From Asaia siamensis (GTDB lineage Bacteria > Pseudomonadota > Alphaproteobacteria > Acetobacterales > Acetobacteraceae): a stretch of 64,000 nt of DNA. Both the position numbers and the translations under genes were made by a program. The first letter of the stretch is position 1; every line of letters begins with the position of its first letter. Below, one piece after another: positions 38,756 through 47,506 of this stretch. The notes below the pieces were generated by a model that saw only the letters and a list, made by a program, of their open reading frames with translations, had not been told where the DNA came from and did not search any database. The stretch spans positions 248,001 to 312,000 of the forward strand of contig NZ_BMCH01000002.1 in the NCBI RefSeq assembly GCF_014635085.1, written 5' to 3'.

Positions 38756-40081
38756 ATGACTGGCACCGATCAGGAGACCGTCTTGCGCCCCTTAGACCAG
38801 CCGGCAGCCCCGCCCCGACCGGGGCTGATCAAGGCAGTCGGGCAGGTTGCGAGCGGCAACATGCTCGAAATGTACGATTTCATGGTCTTTGGCTATTACG
38901 CTGGCGATATCGGCAGGGCGTTCTTCCCTTCGGGGAATGCACAGGCCGAACTGATGCTGTCTTTCGCGACATTCGGCGCCGGATTTCTGATGCGTCCGCT
39001 GGGGGCGCTCGTTCTTGGAGCTTATGTCGACCGGCTTGGGCGTCGTCGCGGTCTGATTCTAACCCTTACTCTCATGGCGATCGGCACGATCACCCTGGCG
39101 CTGACGCCGGGCTATAATCGTATCGGTATCTTCGCACCGCTTATCGTCTTGTGCGGGCGGTTGATTCAGGGGTTTTCTGCCGGGGTCGAGGTCGGGTCGA
39201 GTTCCGTCTATCTCTCAGAGATCGCGACCGAGAAAAATCGCGGCTTTGTGGTTTCCTTCCAGTCCGCGTCCATCCAGCTGGCTGTGGTGGTTGCGGCGGC
39301 TGTTGGGTTTGGCCTGACATCCTGGCTCGGATCGCAGACGATGTCGGACTGGGGCTGGCGTCTGCCACTGCTTTTCGGGTGCCTTATCGTGCCCGTTCTG
39401 CTCTTCCTGCGCCGCAATCTGCAGGAAACAGCGGCTTTTGAAGCCGAGACGACCCATCCCGACCTGCGCGAGATTTTCACCACGCTGCGTGATCACTGGC
39501 GTCTCGGTGGCATCGCCGTTCTGACCGCCCTGATGAGCACCGTCTCGTTTTATGTTCTGACAGCCTATACCCCGGCCTACGGTACGCGGATTCTTCATCT
39601 GGGCCGGCTCGACAGTCTTTTCGTCACGCTTTGCGTGGGGCTGGTCAACTGTCTTCTCGTGCCCGCCTTCGGCGCCTTGTCCGATCGCATCGGTCGCCGG
39701 GCGCTGCTCAAGGGCGCCACCATTCTGGCGATCTGTTCGGCCTATCCGCTCATGCACTGGCTGGTCGCAGCGCCCGATATGGGGCGCCTGATGGGGGCCG
39801 AGATCGGGCTGGCGGTGCTTTACAGCGCGTATAACGGGGCAGCCATTGCGTGGCTGACCGAAATCGTACCGCCGCGCATACGCACCACCGGGTTCTCTTT
39901 TGCTTATAGTCTGGCCACCTGTATCGGCGGCTTCAGCCCGACGATCTGCACCTGGCTGATCGAGACTACCAGCAACCGCGCCATGCCCGCTTTGTGGCTC
40001 TCTCTCGCCGCTCTCTGCGGCCTGCTGGCGGCGTTTATCGCACGGCCCTATCGTGAAACGGAAACCTCATCGCAAGGCTGA
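38756..40081 (+). CDS. MHS-family MFS transporter (citrate/dicarboxylate-proton symporter-like)
   Basis: About 441 residues with twelve membrane segments. The N-terminal GNMLEMYDFMVFGYYAGDIG, FLMRPLGALVLGAYVDRLGRR and GFSAGVEVGSSSVYLSEIA are the marks of the metabolite:H+ symporter family. It may carry citrate, another carboxylate or a betaine. I use ATG 38756, with AAGGAG 12 bases before it; a GTG at 38729 is also possible. It is a single gene, with a GAGGCAGG/CCTGCCTC hairpin (40115-40137) downstream. Confidence 0.88.
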   Translation: MTGTDQETVLRPLDQPAAPPRPGLIKAVGQVASGNMLEMYDFMVFGYYAGDIGRAFFPSGNAQAELMLSFATFGAGFLMRPLGALVLGAYVDRLGRRRGLILTLTLMAIGTITLALTPGYNRIGIFAPLIVLCGRLIQGFSAGVEVGSSSVYLSEIATEKNRGFVVSFQSASIQLAVVVAAAVGFGLTSWLGSQTMSDWGWRLPLLFGCLIVPVLLFLRRNLQETAAFEAETTHPDLREIFTTLRDHWRLGGIAVLTALMSTVSFYVLTAYTPAYGTRILHLGRLDSLFVTLCVGLVNCLLVPAFGALSDRIGRRALLKGATILAICSAYPLMHWLVAAPDMGRLMGAEIGLAVLYSAYNGAAIAWLTEIVPPRIRTTGFSFAYSLATCIGGFSPTICTWLIETTSNRAMPALWLSLAALCGLLAAFIARPYRETETSSQG

Positions 40082-40114
40082 TGGCATGAAAGGTTAACGT
40101 GTCGTTTCCTGATG

Positions 40115-40137
40115 GAGGCAGGTCGTATGCCTGCCTC
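40115..40137 (+). terminator. Hairpin after the MHS transporter, weak terminator
   Basis: GAGGCAGG pairs with CCTGCCTC around TCGTATG; a second small stem CGCC/GGCG followed by TTTT lies at 40147-40162. Neither is a strong terminator alone. Confidence 0.4.
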
Positions 40138-40339
40138 GGGAAACACCGCCAAATGGCGTTTTCAGTGAAGTTCCGTGACGAATGCGCAACAGATTGACGC
40201 ATGGTGGGAGATGTGGCTGAGTCACGTCTTATTTACGCACGTCGTGTGACGATCGCCCCTCACGCTCTCCGGTGTGGGAGCGCGGTATAGCGGCGTGTCA
40301 GCCAGTCTATTTGATGGTAGCCGGATCGGAGAATTTCAG

Positions 40340-42529
40340 ATGGTGCCCCCCTCGTCGCAGCCGCGCACGTCTCTTTCGACGAAAATCATCCTGATCTGCG
40401 GCCTGTCTTTTGTGCTGATCCAGCTTGTTGCTGTCACGCTTTCCGGCTGGCTGATGAAGCAGCAGGTCGAGAAAAACGTCTATGCCGAGGCAATTTCCAA
40501 AAGCCAGATCCTTGGTGAAAAGATCATTCTTGCCCTGACGGAGCAGAATACCGTCGTGCGCAATATCCAGAGCACGATCGAGACGGCGCACAAGACCGGC
40601 ATTCTGAACAAGCAGTTCATCGTTGATCTGCTCGTCGAGGACATGAAACGCTTTCCTGCCATCTATGCGATGGATTTCAAGGAAATCCCTGGTGGTTTCG
40701 ATGGCACGCAGGTGCCCGGTGGACCAGGCACGAACAGCCATGGCATTTTTTTCCCGTCCGTGCTGCGAGGCCCCGATAACAGGGTAACGGTCTCGACACC
40801 GCCCGAACATTACAGCGCGGTCTACTGGAATATCGTCAAGACGGGCGAACTGGACGGTCTGGAACCTTATATCGATCACGACACCCATGTGCCGATGGTT
40901 TCTCCGACCTATCCGATTACCTTCGATGGCAAGCGCATCGGTGTGGTTGGGGCTGATATTCCGCTTGGCTGGCTCGCCCCGCTTCTGCGCAGTGTGCAGA
41001 TTGCCGATGGTTCGAGCATCGGGCTTCTTTCGGCTCAGGGGGCATGGATCGTCACGCCGGATCCGGCGCAGGCGATGAAGCATTTCAGCGATAATGCCAG
41101 CAACGACCTCACCCGCGCCCTGGCGACCCGAAAGATCACCATTCTGCCGGCTCATGGCACGGGCATCGATCGCATTCTCGTCCCGCTGAAAATGGGTAAT
41201 TTCAACATCTACTGGACACTGGTTGTCGAAATCCCGAGAGCCGCCATCACGACACCCATCTGGCACACCATTTACATGCTGGTCGTGCCCGGTGTGGCGC
41301 TGATCGCCCTGTCACTTGTTATCATGGTGCTTGTATTCCGTCGTCTGCTCAATGCCCCCCTGCGCGGTTTGCAGAATTCCGTCTCGGCCCTTGAAGAGGG
41401 ACAATATGAGGTCGTCGTCTACGGTACGCGCCGCCATGATGAAATCGGCTCTGTTGCGCGCGGGCTCGACAGCTTCCGTGACGCGCTGCTCAAGGCACGC
41501 AAGCTGGACGAGGCTGTTGCCGCTGATCGCATCAGACATGAAGAAGATCAGGAGCGTCGCCATAAGGAAGACGAGCAGCGTCTGGACGATGTGAAGCAGG
41601 TGATCGAGACGATTGGCAGCGGGCTTACGGCGCTCTCCAATGGCGATCTCTCGGCGAAGATCGATAAGCGCCTTCCCCGCGAATTCGACCTGCTGCGTGA
41701 GGATTTCAACCGCTCGGTCGAGCGTCTGGCGGGAACGATTTCGGGCATCTCCCTTGCGGCAGACACGATCAGCGAGGGTAGCCGCAGCCTCGCTACAGGC
41801 GCAGAGGATCTGGCCAAGCGGACGGAGCAGCAGGCCGCTGCCATCGAGCAGACAACCGCGGCCATTAGCCAGATCACGCACAAGGCAGCGCATTCCGAAA
41901 CCGTGCTGACTTCTGCCCAGGCTACGGGTGAGCAGGCCTGCCAGTCTGCAGGCTCTTCGTCTGAAATCATGCGCCGTACGCGCGAGGCCATGAAACAGAT
42001 TGAAGACAGCTCGTCTCAGGTGGCGGCCATCGTGCAGGTGATCGAGAACATCGCTTTCCAGACCAATGTTCTCGCCCTCAATGCGAGCATCGAGGCGGCA
42101 CGGGCCGGTGATTCCGGCAAGGGCTTTGCGGTTGTTGCCAACGAGGTGCGGACACTTGCCCAGCGTTGCACCGAGGCTGCAGGAAGCATCAGCGAGCTTG
42201 TTGGCAAGACGGTTGAGGAGATCCGTGCGGGGGCCGTGTGCGTGCGGGATACGGAGCAGGCGCTGGAGACCATCACCACGCTCGTGACGGCAATGGGCGA
42301 GAAACTCGACACCATCGTCCATAATGCTTTCGAACAGGCGGCCAGCCTCAAGGAGGTCGGCACGGCGATTGCGGTGATGGATCAGAGCACGCAGAAAAGC
42401 GCCTCGATTGCCGATGAAACGCGTTCCTCCTCGATCATTCTCTCGGATGAGGTCGGGTCGATGGGTGAACTGGTTGCGCGCTTCTCTCTGCCGCGCGAAA
42501 CAGCCCGCTCTGTGGAAATGGCGTATTGA
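40340..42529 (+). CDS. Methyl-accepting chemotaxis protein with dCache-like sensor
   Basis: About 729 residues. Membrane segment at residues 15-38; a long periplasmic sensor at about 40-300 of dCache type ([47 protein letters not shown]); second membrane segment near 310-335; HAMP ([14 protein letters not shown] region), a charged coiled coil, and the signalling domain with [25 protein letters not shown] 40340 has GGAGA 7 bases upstream; the GTG at 40274 is less likely. dCache domains often bind amino acids or organic acids. No che operon is nearby. Confidence 0.92.
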   Translation: MVPPSSQPRTSLSTKIILICGLSFVLIQLVAVTLSGWLMKQQVEKNVYAEAISKSQILGEKIILALTEQNTVVRNIQSTIETAHKTGILNKQFIVDLLVEDMKRFPAIYAMDFKEIPGGFDGTQVPGGPGTNSHGIFFPSVLRGPDNRVTVSTPPEHYSAVYWNIVKTGELDGLEPYIDHDTHVPMVSPTYPITFDGKRIGVVGADIPLGWLAPLLRSVQIADGSSIGLLSAQGAWIVTPDPAQAMKHFSDNASNDLTRALATRKITILPAHGTGIDRILVPLKMGNFNIYWTLVVEIPRAAITTPIWHTIYMLVVPGVALIALSLVIMVLVFRRLLNAPLRGLQNSVSALEEGQYEVVVYGTRRHDEIGSVARGLDSFRDALLKARKLDEAVAADRIRHEEDQERRHKEDEQRLDDVKQVIETIGSGLTALSNGDLSAKIDKRLPREFDLLREDFNRSVERLAGTISGISLAADTISEGSRSLATGAEDLAKRTEQQAAAIEQTTAAISQITHKAAHSETVLTSAQATGEQACQSAGSSSEIMRRTREAMKQIEDSSSQVAAIVQVIENIAFQTNVLALNASIEAARAGDSGKGFAVVANEVRTLAQRCTEAAGSISELVGKTVEEIRAGAVCVRDTEQALETITTLVTAMGEKLDTIVHNAFEQAASLKEVGTAIAVMDQSTQKSASIADETRSSSIILSDEVGSMGELVARFSLPRETARSVEMAY

Positions 42530-42581
42530 AAAAGTGCCTGCCCCGGATCTGAGAGGACCAGATCTGACAGGACCGGGAACA

Positions 42582-42618
42582 AGAAAGGGGGCGCCGCAAA
42601 GGCGCCCCCTTTCTGTTT
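42582..42618. terminator. Bidirectional terminator between the chemoreceptor gene and sdhB
   Basis: AGAAAGGGGGCGCC pairs perfectly with GGCGCCCCCTTTCT over 14 bases around GCAAA; GTTTTC follows on the plus strand. On the minus strand the stem ends in TTTCTTGTT, so it probably serves both converging units. Confidence 0.88.
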
Positions 42619-42655
42619 TCAGTGACTGCTTGTGTTGCGCGCCTGTCGGGCAGGA

Positions 42656-43435
42656 TTATTCGCGCTCGACCTGCAGCTTCTTGATGTTTGCGATGGCCTT
42701 GGCCGGGTTCAGACCCTTGGGGCAGGTCTGGGTGCAGTTCATGATGGTGCGGCAGCCATAGAGCTTCATGGAGTCATCCAGCGCCTCCAGACGCTCGCCT
42801 GTATGGTCGTCGCGGCTATCCATGATCCAGCGATTGGCGGCCAGAAGCGTCGCAGGGCCGAGATAGCGGTCGCCATTCCACCAGTAGGACGGGCAGGACG
42901 TGCTGCAGCAGAAGCACAGGATGCATTCCCACATGCCGTCCAGCTTCTCGCGCTCTTCGATGCTCTGCAGGCGCTCGGTATCGGGTGGCGGCGGGGTGTC
43001 GCTCTTCAGCCAGGGCTGGATGGATTCGAGCTGGGCGTAGGCGCCGTTCAGATTGGGCACCAGATCCTTTACCACCGGCATATGCGGCAGCGGGTTGATC
43101 TTGACCGTGCCCTTGATCGAGCTGATGGGCTTGAGGCAGGCCAGCGTGTTTTCGCCATCGATATTCATGGCGCATGACCCGCAGATTCCCTCGCGGCAGG
43201 AGCGGCGAAAGGTCAGGGACGCGTCGATATGGTCCTTGATATACAGCAGCGCGTCGAGAACCATCGGCCCGACCTTGTCGAGATCCAGCTCGTAGCTGTC
43301 GAGGCTCGGGTTGGAATCGTCATCGGGCGACCAGCGATAGACCTGAAACGTCGCCTTGTGTTTGGCATCGGCAGGAGCCGGATAAAACTTGCCGGGGCGG
43401 GTCGTGCTGTTTTTGGGCAGGCGGAGTTCAACCAT
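42656..43435 (-). CDS. sdhB: Succinate dehydrogenase iron-sulfur subunit
   Basis: 259 residues. Ligands of the 2Fe-2S cluster are in [21 protein letters not shown]; those of the 4Fe-4S and 3Fe-4S clusters in [17 protein letters not shown] and [20 protein letters not shown]. It passes electrons from SdhA to the membrane subunits and quinone. Last gene of sdhCDAB, 11 bases after sdhA. Confidence 0.97.
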   Translation of the reverse strand: MVELRLPKNSTTRPGKFYPAPADAKHKATFQVYRWSPDDDSNPSLDSYELDLDKVGPMVLDALLYIKDHIDASLTFRRSCREGICGSCAMNIDGENTLACLKPISSIKGTVKINPLPHMPVVKDLVPNLNGAYAQLESIQPWLKSDTPPPPDTERLQSIEEREKLDGMWECILCFCCSTSCPSYWWNGDRYLGPATLLAANRWIMDSRDDHTGERLEALDDSMKLYGCRTIMNCTQTCPKGLNPAKAIANIKKLQVERE

Positions 43436-43446
43436 GGTGAGGCTCC

Positions 43447-45249
43447 TCAGTAAACACGTTTCTTGGGCGGAAAGACCTCGACGTCGTTTGTCAGGGTCTG
43501 CATCCGCACCGGCCGGTAGAGCAGGCTCACCGCTCCGTCCTTGTCGAGATAAGAGACGGTATGCTTCATCCAGTGCTCGTCATCGCGCTCGGGATAATCG
43601 TCATGCGCGTGGGCGCCGCGCGTCTCATGACGGGCATGCGCGCTTTCGATGGTCACGGTCGCATTGGCCAGAAGATTGGCAAATTCGAGCGCTTCCATCA
43701 GATCGCTGTTCCAGATGAGCGAGCGATCCGCCAGACCCATATGCTGCGCGTCTTTCCAGAGGTCCCGTATCTTCGCGCACCCTTCGGCGAGCGATTTGGT
43801 GTTGCGGAACACGGCGGCATGGCTCTGCATGATGCGCTGCAGGCGCTCGCGCAGCTCGGCAACGGTAAATTTGCCCGAAGCCTCACGTGTCTTGTCGAAC
43901 GCCTCGAGGATGGCTTCCCCTGCGTTCTTCGGCAAAGGCGGCACGGGTGTCGTCGGATCGATGATTTCCGCAGCCCGCTTGCCAGCGGCGCGACCGAAGA
44001 CGATCAGATCGAGCAGGGAATTGGTGCCCAGACGATTGGCGCCATGCACCGAGACGCAGGCAGCTTCGCCAACGGCCATGAGACCAGGCACAACTGCCTC
44101 AGGGTTTTCAGCGGTCGGGCGCAGAACCTCGCCATGCAGATTGGTCGGTACGCCGCCCATGTTGTAATGCACGGTCGGCAGCACCGGTGCCGGTTCCTTG
44201 GTCACATCCACACCGGCGAAGATGCGCGCGGTTTCGGAAATGCCTGGCAGACGCTGATGCAGCAATTCCGGGCCGAGATGCTCCAGATGCAGCATGATAT
44301 GGTCCTTTTTCGGACCACAGCCACGCCCTTCATTGATCTCGATCGTCATGGCGCGCGAGACCACATCGCGTGACGCGAGATCCTTCGCCGTCGGGGCGTA
44401 GCGCTCCATGAAGCGCTCACCCTCGGAATTGGTCAGATAGCCGCCTTCACCGCGACAGCCTTCCGTCAGCAGACAGCCTGCGGGGAAAATGCCGGTGGGA
44501 TGGAATTGCACGAATTCCATGTCCTGGGTCGGTACGCCAGCGCGCATGGCCAGACCGCCACCATCACCCGTGCAGGAATGGGCAGAGGTGCAGCTCTGGA
44601 AGGCGCGACCATAGCCGCCTGTTGCCAGAACAACCATCTTGGCGTTGAAGCGATGAATCGATCCGTCATCGAGGCACCAGGCCACAATACCGCGACAGGT
44701 GCCGTTCTCATCCATGATCAGGTCGAGCACGTAATACTCGACGAAGAAATCGACGCGATGCTTCAGGCATTGCTGATAGAGCGTATGCAGAATGGCATGA
44801 CCCGTGCGATCGGCTGCCGCGCAGGCGCGGGCGACAGGGGCCTTGCCATATTCGCTCATATGGCCGCCGAAGGGACGCTGATAGATCTTGCCATCTTCGG
44901 TGCGCGAGAAGGGCACCCCAAAATGCTCCAGCTCCATGACGGCGCTTTCGGCCTCACGGCACATGAACTCGATCGCGTCCTGATCGCCCAGCCAGTCCGA
45001 CCCCTTGACGGTGTCGTACATATGCCAGCGCCAGTTATCTTCGGACATGTTGCCCAGAGAGGCACCGATGCCCCCCTGTGCTGCCACTGTATGGCTGCGC
45101 GTCGGGAAAACCTTGGTAACGCAGGCCGTGCGCAGGCCTCCGGCGCCCATACCCAACGTGGCGCGCAGACCCGAGCCCCCGGCACCGACGACCACGACAT
45201 CATAGGCGTGATCGACGATACGGTATTTCTTGGCGGATTCCGCGCTCAT
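43447..45249 (-). CDS. sdhA: Succinate dehydrogenase flavoprotein subunit
   Basis: 600 residues. FAD-binding [20 protein letters not shown], the flavin-linked His in [18 protein letters not shown], the substrate region [14 protein letters not shown] and [20 protein letters not shown] are all seen. It oxidises succinate to fumarate at the membrane's inner face. Its start overlaps the sdhD stop by 4 bases (ATGA). An sdh operon argues against Gluconobacter oxydans, which lacks it, while other acetic acid bacteria carry it (established knowledge). Confidence 0.97.
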   Translation of the reverse strand: MSAESAKKYRIVDHAYDVVVVGAGGSGLRATLGMGAGGLRTACVTKVFPTRSHTVAAQGGIGASLGNMSEDNWRWHMYDTVKGSDWLGDQDAIEFMCREAESAVMELEHFGVPFSRTEDGKIYQRPFGGHMSEYGKAPVARACAAADRTGHAILHTLYQQCLKHRVDFFVEYYVLDLIMDENGTCRGIVAWCLDDGSIHRFNAKMVVLATGGYGRAFQSCTSAHSCTGDGGGLAMRAGVPTQDMEFVQFHPTGIFPAGCLLTEGCRGEGGYLTNSEGERFMERYAPTAKDLASRDVVSRAMTIEINEGRGCGPKKDHIMLHLEHLGPELLHQRLPGISETARIFAGVDVTKEPAPVLPTVHYNMGGVPTNLHGEVLRPTAENPEAVVPGLMAVGEAACVSVHGANRLGTNSLLDLIVFGRAAGKRAAEIIDPTTPVPPLPKNAGEAILEAFDKTREASGKFTVAELRERLQRIMQSHAAVFRNTKSLAEGCAKIRDLWKDAQHMGLADRSLIWNSDLMEALEFANLLANATVTIESAHARHETRGAHAHDDYPERDDEHWMKHTVSYLDKDGAVSLLYRPVRMQTLTNDVEVFPPKKRVY

Positions 45250-45653
45250 GACTGGCCCTCCTTCGGGCGGGTAATCAGAATACGGGCGAGCGAGGCACAG
45301 CCCAGCGCCACGAAAAGAAGCGTGCTGAGGCGAATGACCAGACGCAGGCCGAAGCGCCGCCAGCCACGTGAATAATCAGAGGCCACGACCTCAAGCCCGA
45401 GTTGGGCATGACGTGCGGTCAGGGCGATCAGCAGGCCCAGAGGGGCGGCATTCTGCACCCGCCCGGCCCAGGCAAGAATGGACTCGCGGTCACGCCCGGC
45501 CAGACGCAGAACCTGCGCAACACCCCAGATCGTGAGCGGACCGAGAAGGGCGGCGGAGACACGCTCGGCTGTCCAGTGTTCGGCACCATCGGCCAACCCG
45601 CCCAGCCCCTTGGCGCGGGCGAGCGGAGTGCGCATGTCGGAAAGGCGGTTCAT
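45246..45653 (-). CDS. sdhD: Succinate dehydrogenase membrane anchor subunit D
   Basis: About 135 residues with three membrane segments. The family pattern [37 protein letters not shown] and the following hydrophobic helices are seen. It carries part of the quinone site. ATG 45653 overlaps the sdhC stop by 4 bases and the gene ends 4 bases into sdhA. A longer frame to 45716 overlaps sdhC and is not used. Confidence 0.92.
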   Translation of the reverse strand: MNRLSDMRTPLARAKGLGGLADGAEHWTAERVSAALLGPLTIWGVAQVLRLAGRDRESILAWAGRVQNAAPLGLLIALTARHAQLGLEVVASDYSRGWRRFGLRLVIRLSTLLFVALGCASLARILITRPKEGQS

Positions 45654-46111
45654 GCGCGTGTTCCCTTGCTGCGGAGACGTGCCAGCGTGACGAAGGCAGC
45701 GGTCAGGGTGACGCAAAGCCCGGCGGTCACGAAGACCGAGCGACGGCCATCCTCGTCGATTTCCTTCTTTTCGAAGCGCGCGCCGCTATCCCAGATCAGA
45801 TGGCGGATACTGGCCACGAAATGATAGGTGGTGGCCACGCCCCAGCCGAGAAACACGAGGCGCCCCAGCGGGTGGGTTGCGACGCGCTGTGCGCGGGAAA
45901 AGGCACGCGGCCCCTGGGCCAGGGCTGCCAGCCAGGCAACGGCCAGACCCGCACCGAGCGACGAGGCGACGCCTGCCATGCGATTGCCGATCGAGAGCGC
46001 CATGGAGAGGCGAAAACGATAGACATCCAAATGGGGCGACATGGGACGCCGTATGGCCCGTCCCTGCGTGTCGGTGCCGTGATAGAACGCTTCGCGTCCG
46101 TCGGAAGCCAT
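45650..46111 (-). CDS. sdhC: Succinate dehydrogenase cytochrome b556 subunit
   Basis: About 153 residues. RPMSPHLDVYRFRLSMALSI followed by GNRMAG is the SdhC N-terminal pattern; THPLGRLVFL and TYHFVASIRHLIWD follow, the first His of YHFVASIRH matching haem ligand His84 of E. coli. The usual SI-x-HR-x-G has Asn in place of His (SIGNRMAG), a position that contacts the haem propionate in E. coli. ATG 46111 has GAGG 8 bases upstream. First gene of the operon. Confidence 0.93.
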   Translation of the reverse strand: MASDGREAFYHGTDTQGRAIRRPMSPHLDVYRFRLSMALSIGNRMAGVASSLGAGLAVAWLAALAQGPRAFSRAQRVATHPLGRLVFLGWGVATTYHFVASIRHLIWDSGARFEKKEIDEDGRRSVFVTAGLCVTLTAAFVTLARLRSKGTRA

Positions 46112-46369
46112 GGCGATACCTCGGAATTCTGTCTTCGGGCTATGCGATACCTTACCCACATAGTCGCATTCCCATGGTTCGTCATGTGCATATTGATGTG
46201 AGAATTGGCACTGAATTTGTCTTGTATTTCATGCAATTCCGAGGCTTTCGCATCTGTATCGTCTCACCAAGGCGTGACGCTGTTTCAGGGGCGCGTTACG
46301 CTTTCCCGCGTGATAGGACTGATTGGAGAGCCCGGTAGAACCCGGGCAAGCGACAGCAGAGAGAGCCCG

Positions 46370-47491
46370 ATGTCAGAACTGAATCCTGCCGCCATCAGCC
46401 GTCCTTCAGGCAGTGTGTCGAAGGCCTATCGACGTCTGATCGAGCAGGGACAGATCGAAGCCGATGCCGTGCAGGCGCGCGCTGCCACGGCTCTGGATCA
46501 ACTTGCGCAGGCGCTTCAGGCGCGCCACGACGTAAAGGACAGCTTTTTCTCGCGCCTGGCAAAGCGTCGCCCGGCTCCCATCAAGGGGCTTTATCTTGTT
46601 GGCGAAGTCGGTCGCGGCAAGACGATGCTGATGGATCTTTTCTGTCGCGAGGTTGCGGTCACCAAAAAGCGGCGTATTCATTTTCATGTCTTCATGCAGG
46701 AAGTCCTTCGTGCGCTGCACAAGGGGCAGAGCCGTGGCGAGCGTCGCGAAGACCCGGTGCGCGAACTCGCGCAGAAAGTGCATGAGCAGAATGACCTGCT
46801 GTGTTTTGACGAATTCCAGATCAACGACATGTCCGATGCCGTGCTCGTGCTGCGCCTGCTGGATATGGTGATGGAGCTCGGAACCGTCGTCGTGGCCACA
46901 TCAAACACGGCGCCAGCGGATCTGATGAAACATCAGGCACAGAACCGCGCCACGATGCGGCCTTATCTCGAGGCATTTTCGGCGCATATGACCGTTCTCA
47001 CGCTTGAATCAGCACGCGATTACCGGCGGGGTCGCGACATCGATGCACAGAGATGGCTGGTGCCTGATACGGAAGAGAGCCGGGCCCATCTTCGGCAGAG
47101 ATTCGAGACCATGACCGGGGGCGAGGCCGCACCGGGCGCGGTCGAGATAGGGTCACGTCGCATTGCAGTACCTTCCTGCCATGGAGACAAGGCCTGGTTC
47201 ACTTTCGATGCGCTGTGCGGCCAGCCTCTTGGGCCTGCCGATTATCTGGCTGTTGTTGGTCGGTTCAGAACCGTGTTCATCGAGGGCATTCCGGCACTGG
47301 TGCCCGATCAGTATGACAAGGCCCGACGCTTCATCACCTTGATTGACGTCATGTATGAAAGTCATACGGTTCTTTTTGCCACCGCCGCAGCCGAGCCCGA
47401 AGCCCTGTATCAGACGGGTGAAAACGCCAAGGCATTTGAACGCACAGCATCACGTCTCGATGAAATGCGTTCGAGCGGATGGGCCGTTTGA
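46370..47491 (+). CDS. zapE: AFG1-family ATPase, cell division protein ZapE
   Basis: About 373 residues with Walker A GEVGRGKTMLM, Walker B LLCFDEFQINDMSDA, sensor segment VVATSNTAPADLM and the C-terminal FIEGIPALVPDQYDKARRF of the AFG1/ZapE family. Members act on FtsZ rings or help degrade mitochondrial-type inner-membrane proteins. The start ATG 46370 is preceded by GAGAG; the frame is open to 46205 but the first part overlaps the sdhC promoter region and has no similarity. It diverges from sdhCDAB. Confidence 0.94.
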   Translation: MSELNPAAISRPSGSVSKAYRRLIEQGQIEADAVQARAATALDQLAQALQARHDVKDSFFSRLAKRRPAPIKGLYLVGEVGRGKTMLMDLFCREVAVTKKRRIHFHVFMQEVLRALHKGQSRGERREDPVRELAQKVHEQNDLLCFDEFQINDMSDAVLVLRLLDMVMELGTVVVATSNTAPADLMKHQAQNRATMRPYLEAFSAHMTVLTLESARDYRRGRDIDAQRWLVPDTEESRAHLRQRFETMTGGEAAPGAVEIGSRRIAVPSCHGDKAWFTFDALCGQPLGPADYLAVVGRFRTVFIEGIPALVPDQYDKARRFITLIDVMYESHTVLFATAAAEPEALYQTGENAKAFERTASRLDEMRSSGWAV

Positions 47492-47506
47492 GCGCGGGCC
47501 AGCCCT

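Noticed and set aside
40307-41266. 319-codon open frame on the minus strand
   Set aside because: Antisense to the Cache chemoreceptor; composition follows the real gene's third codon positions.
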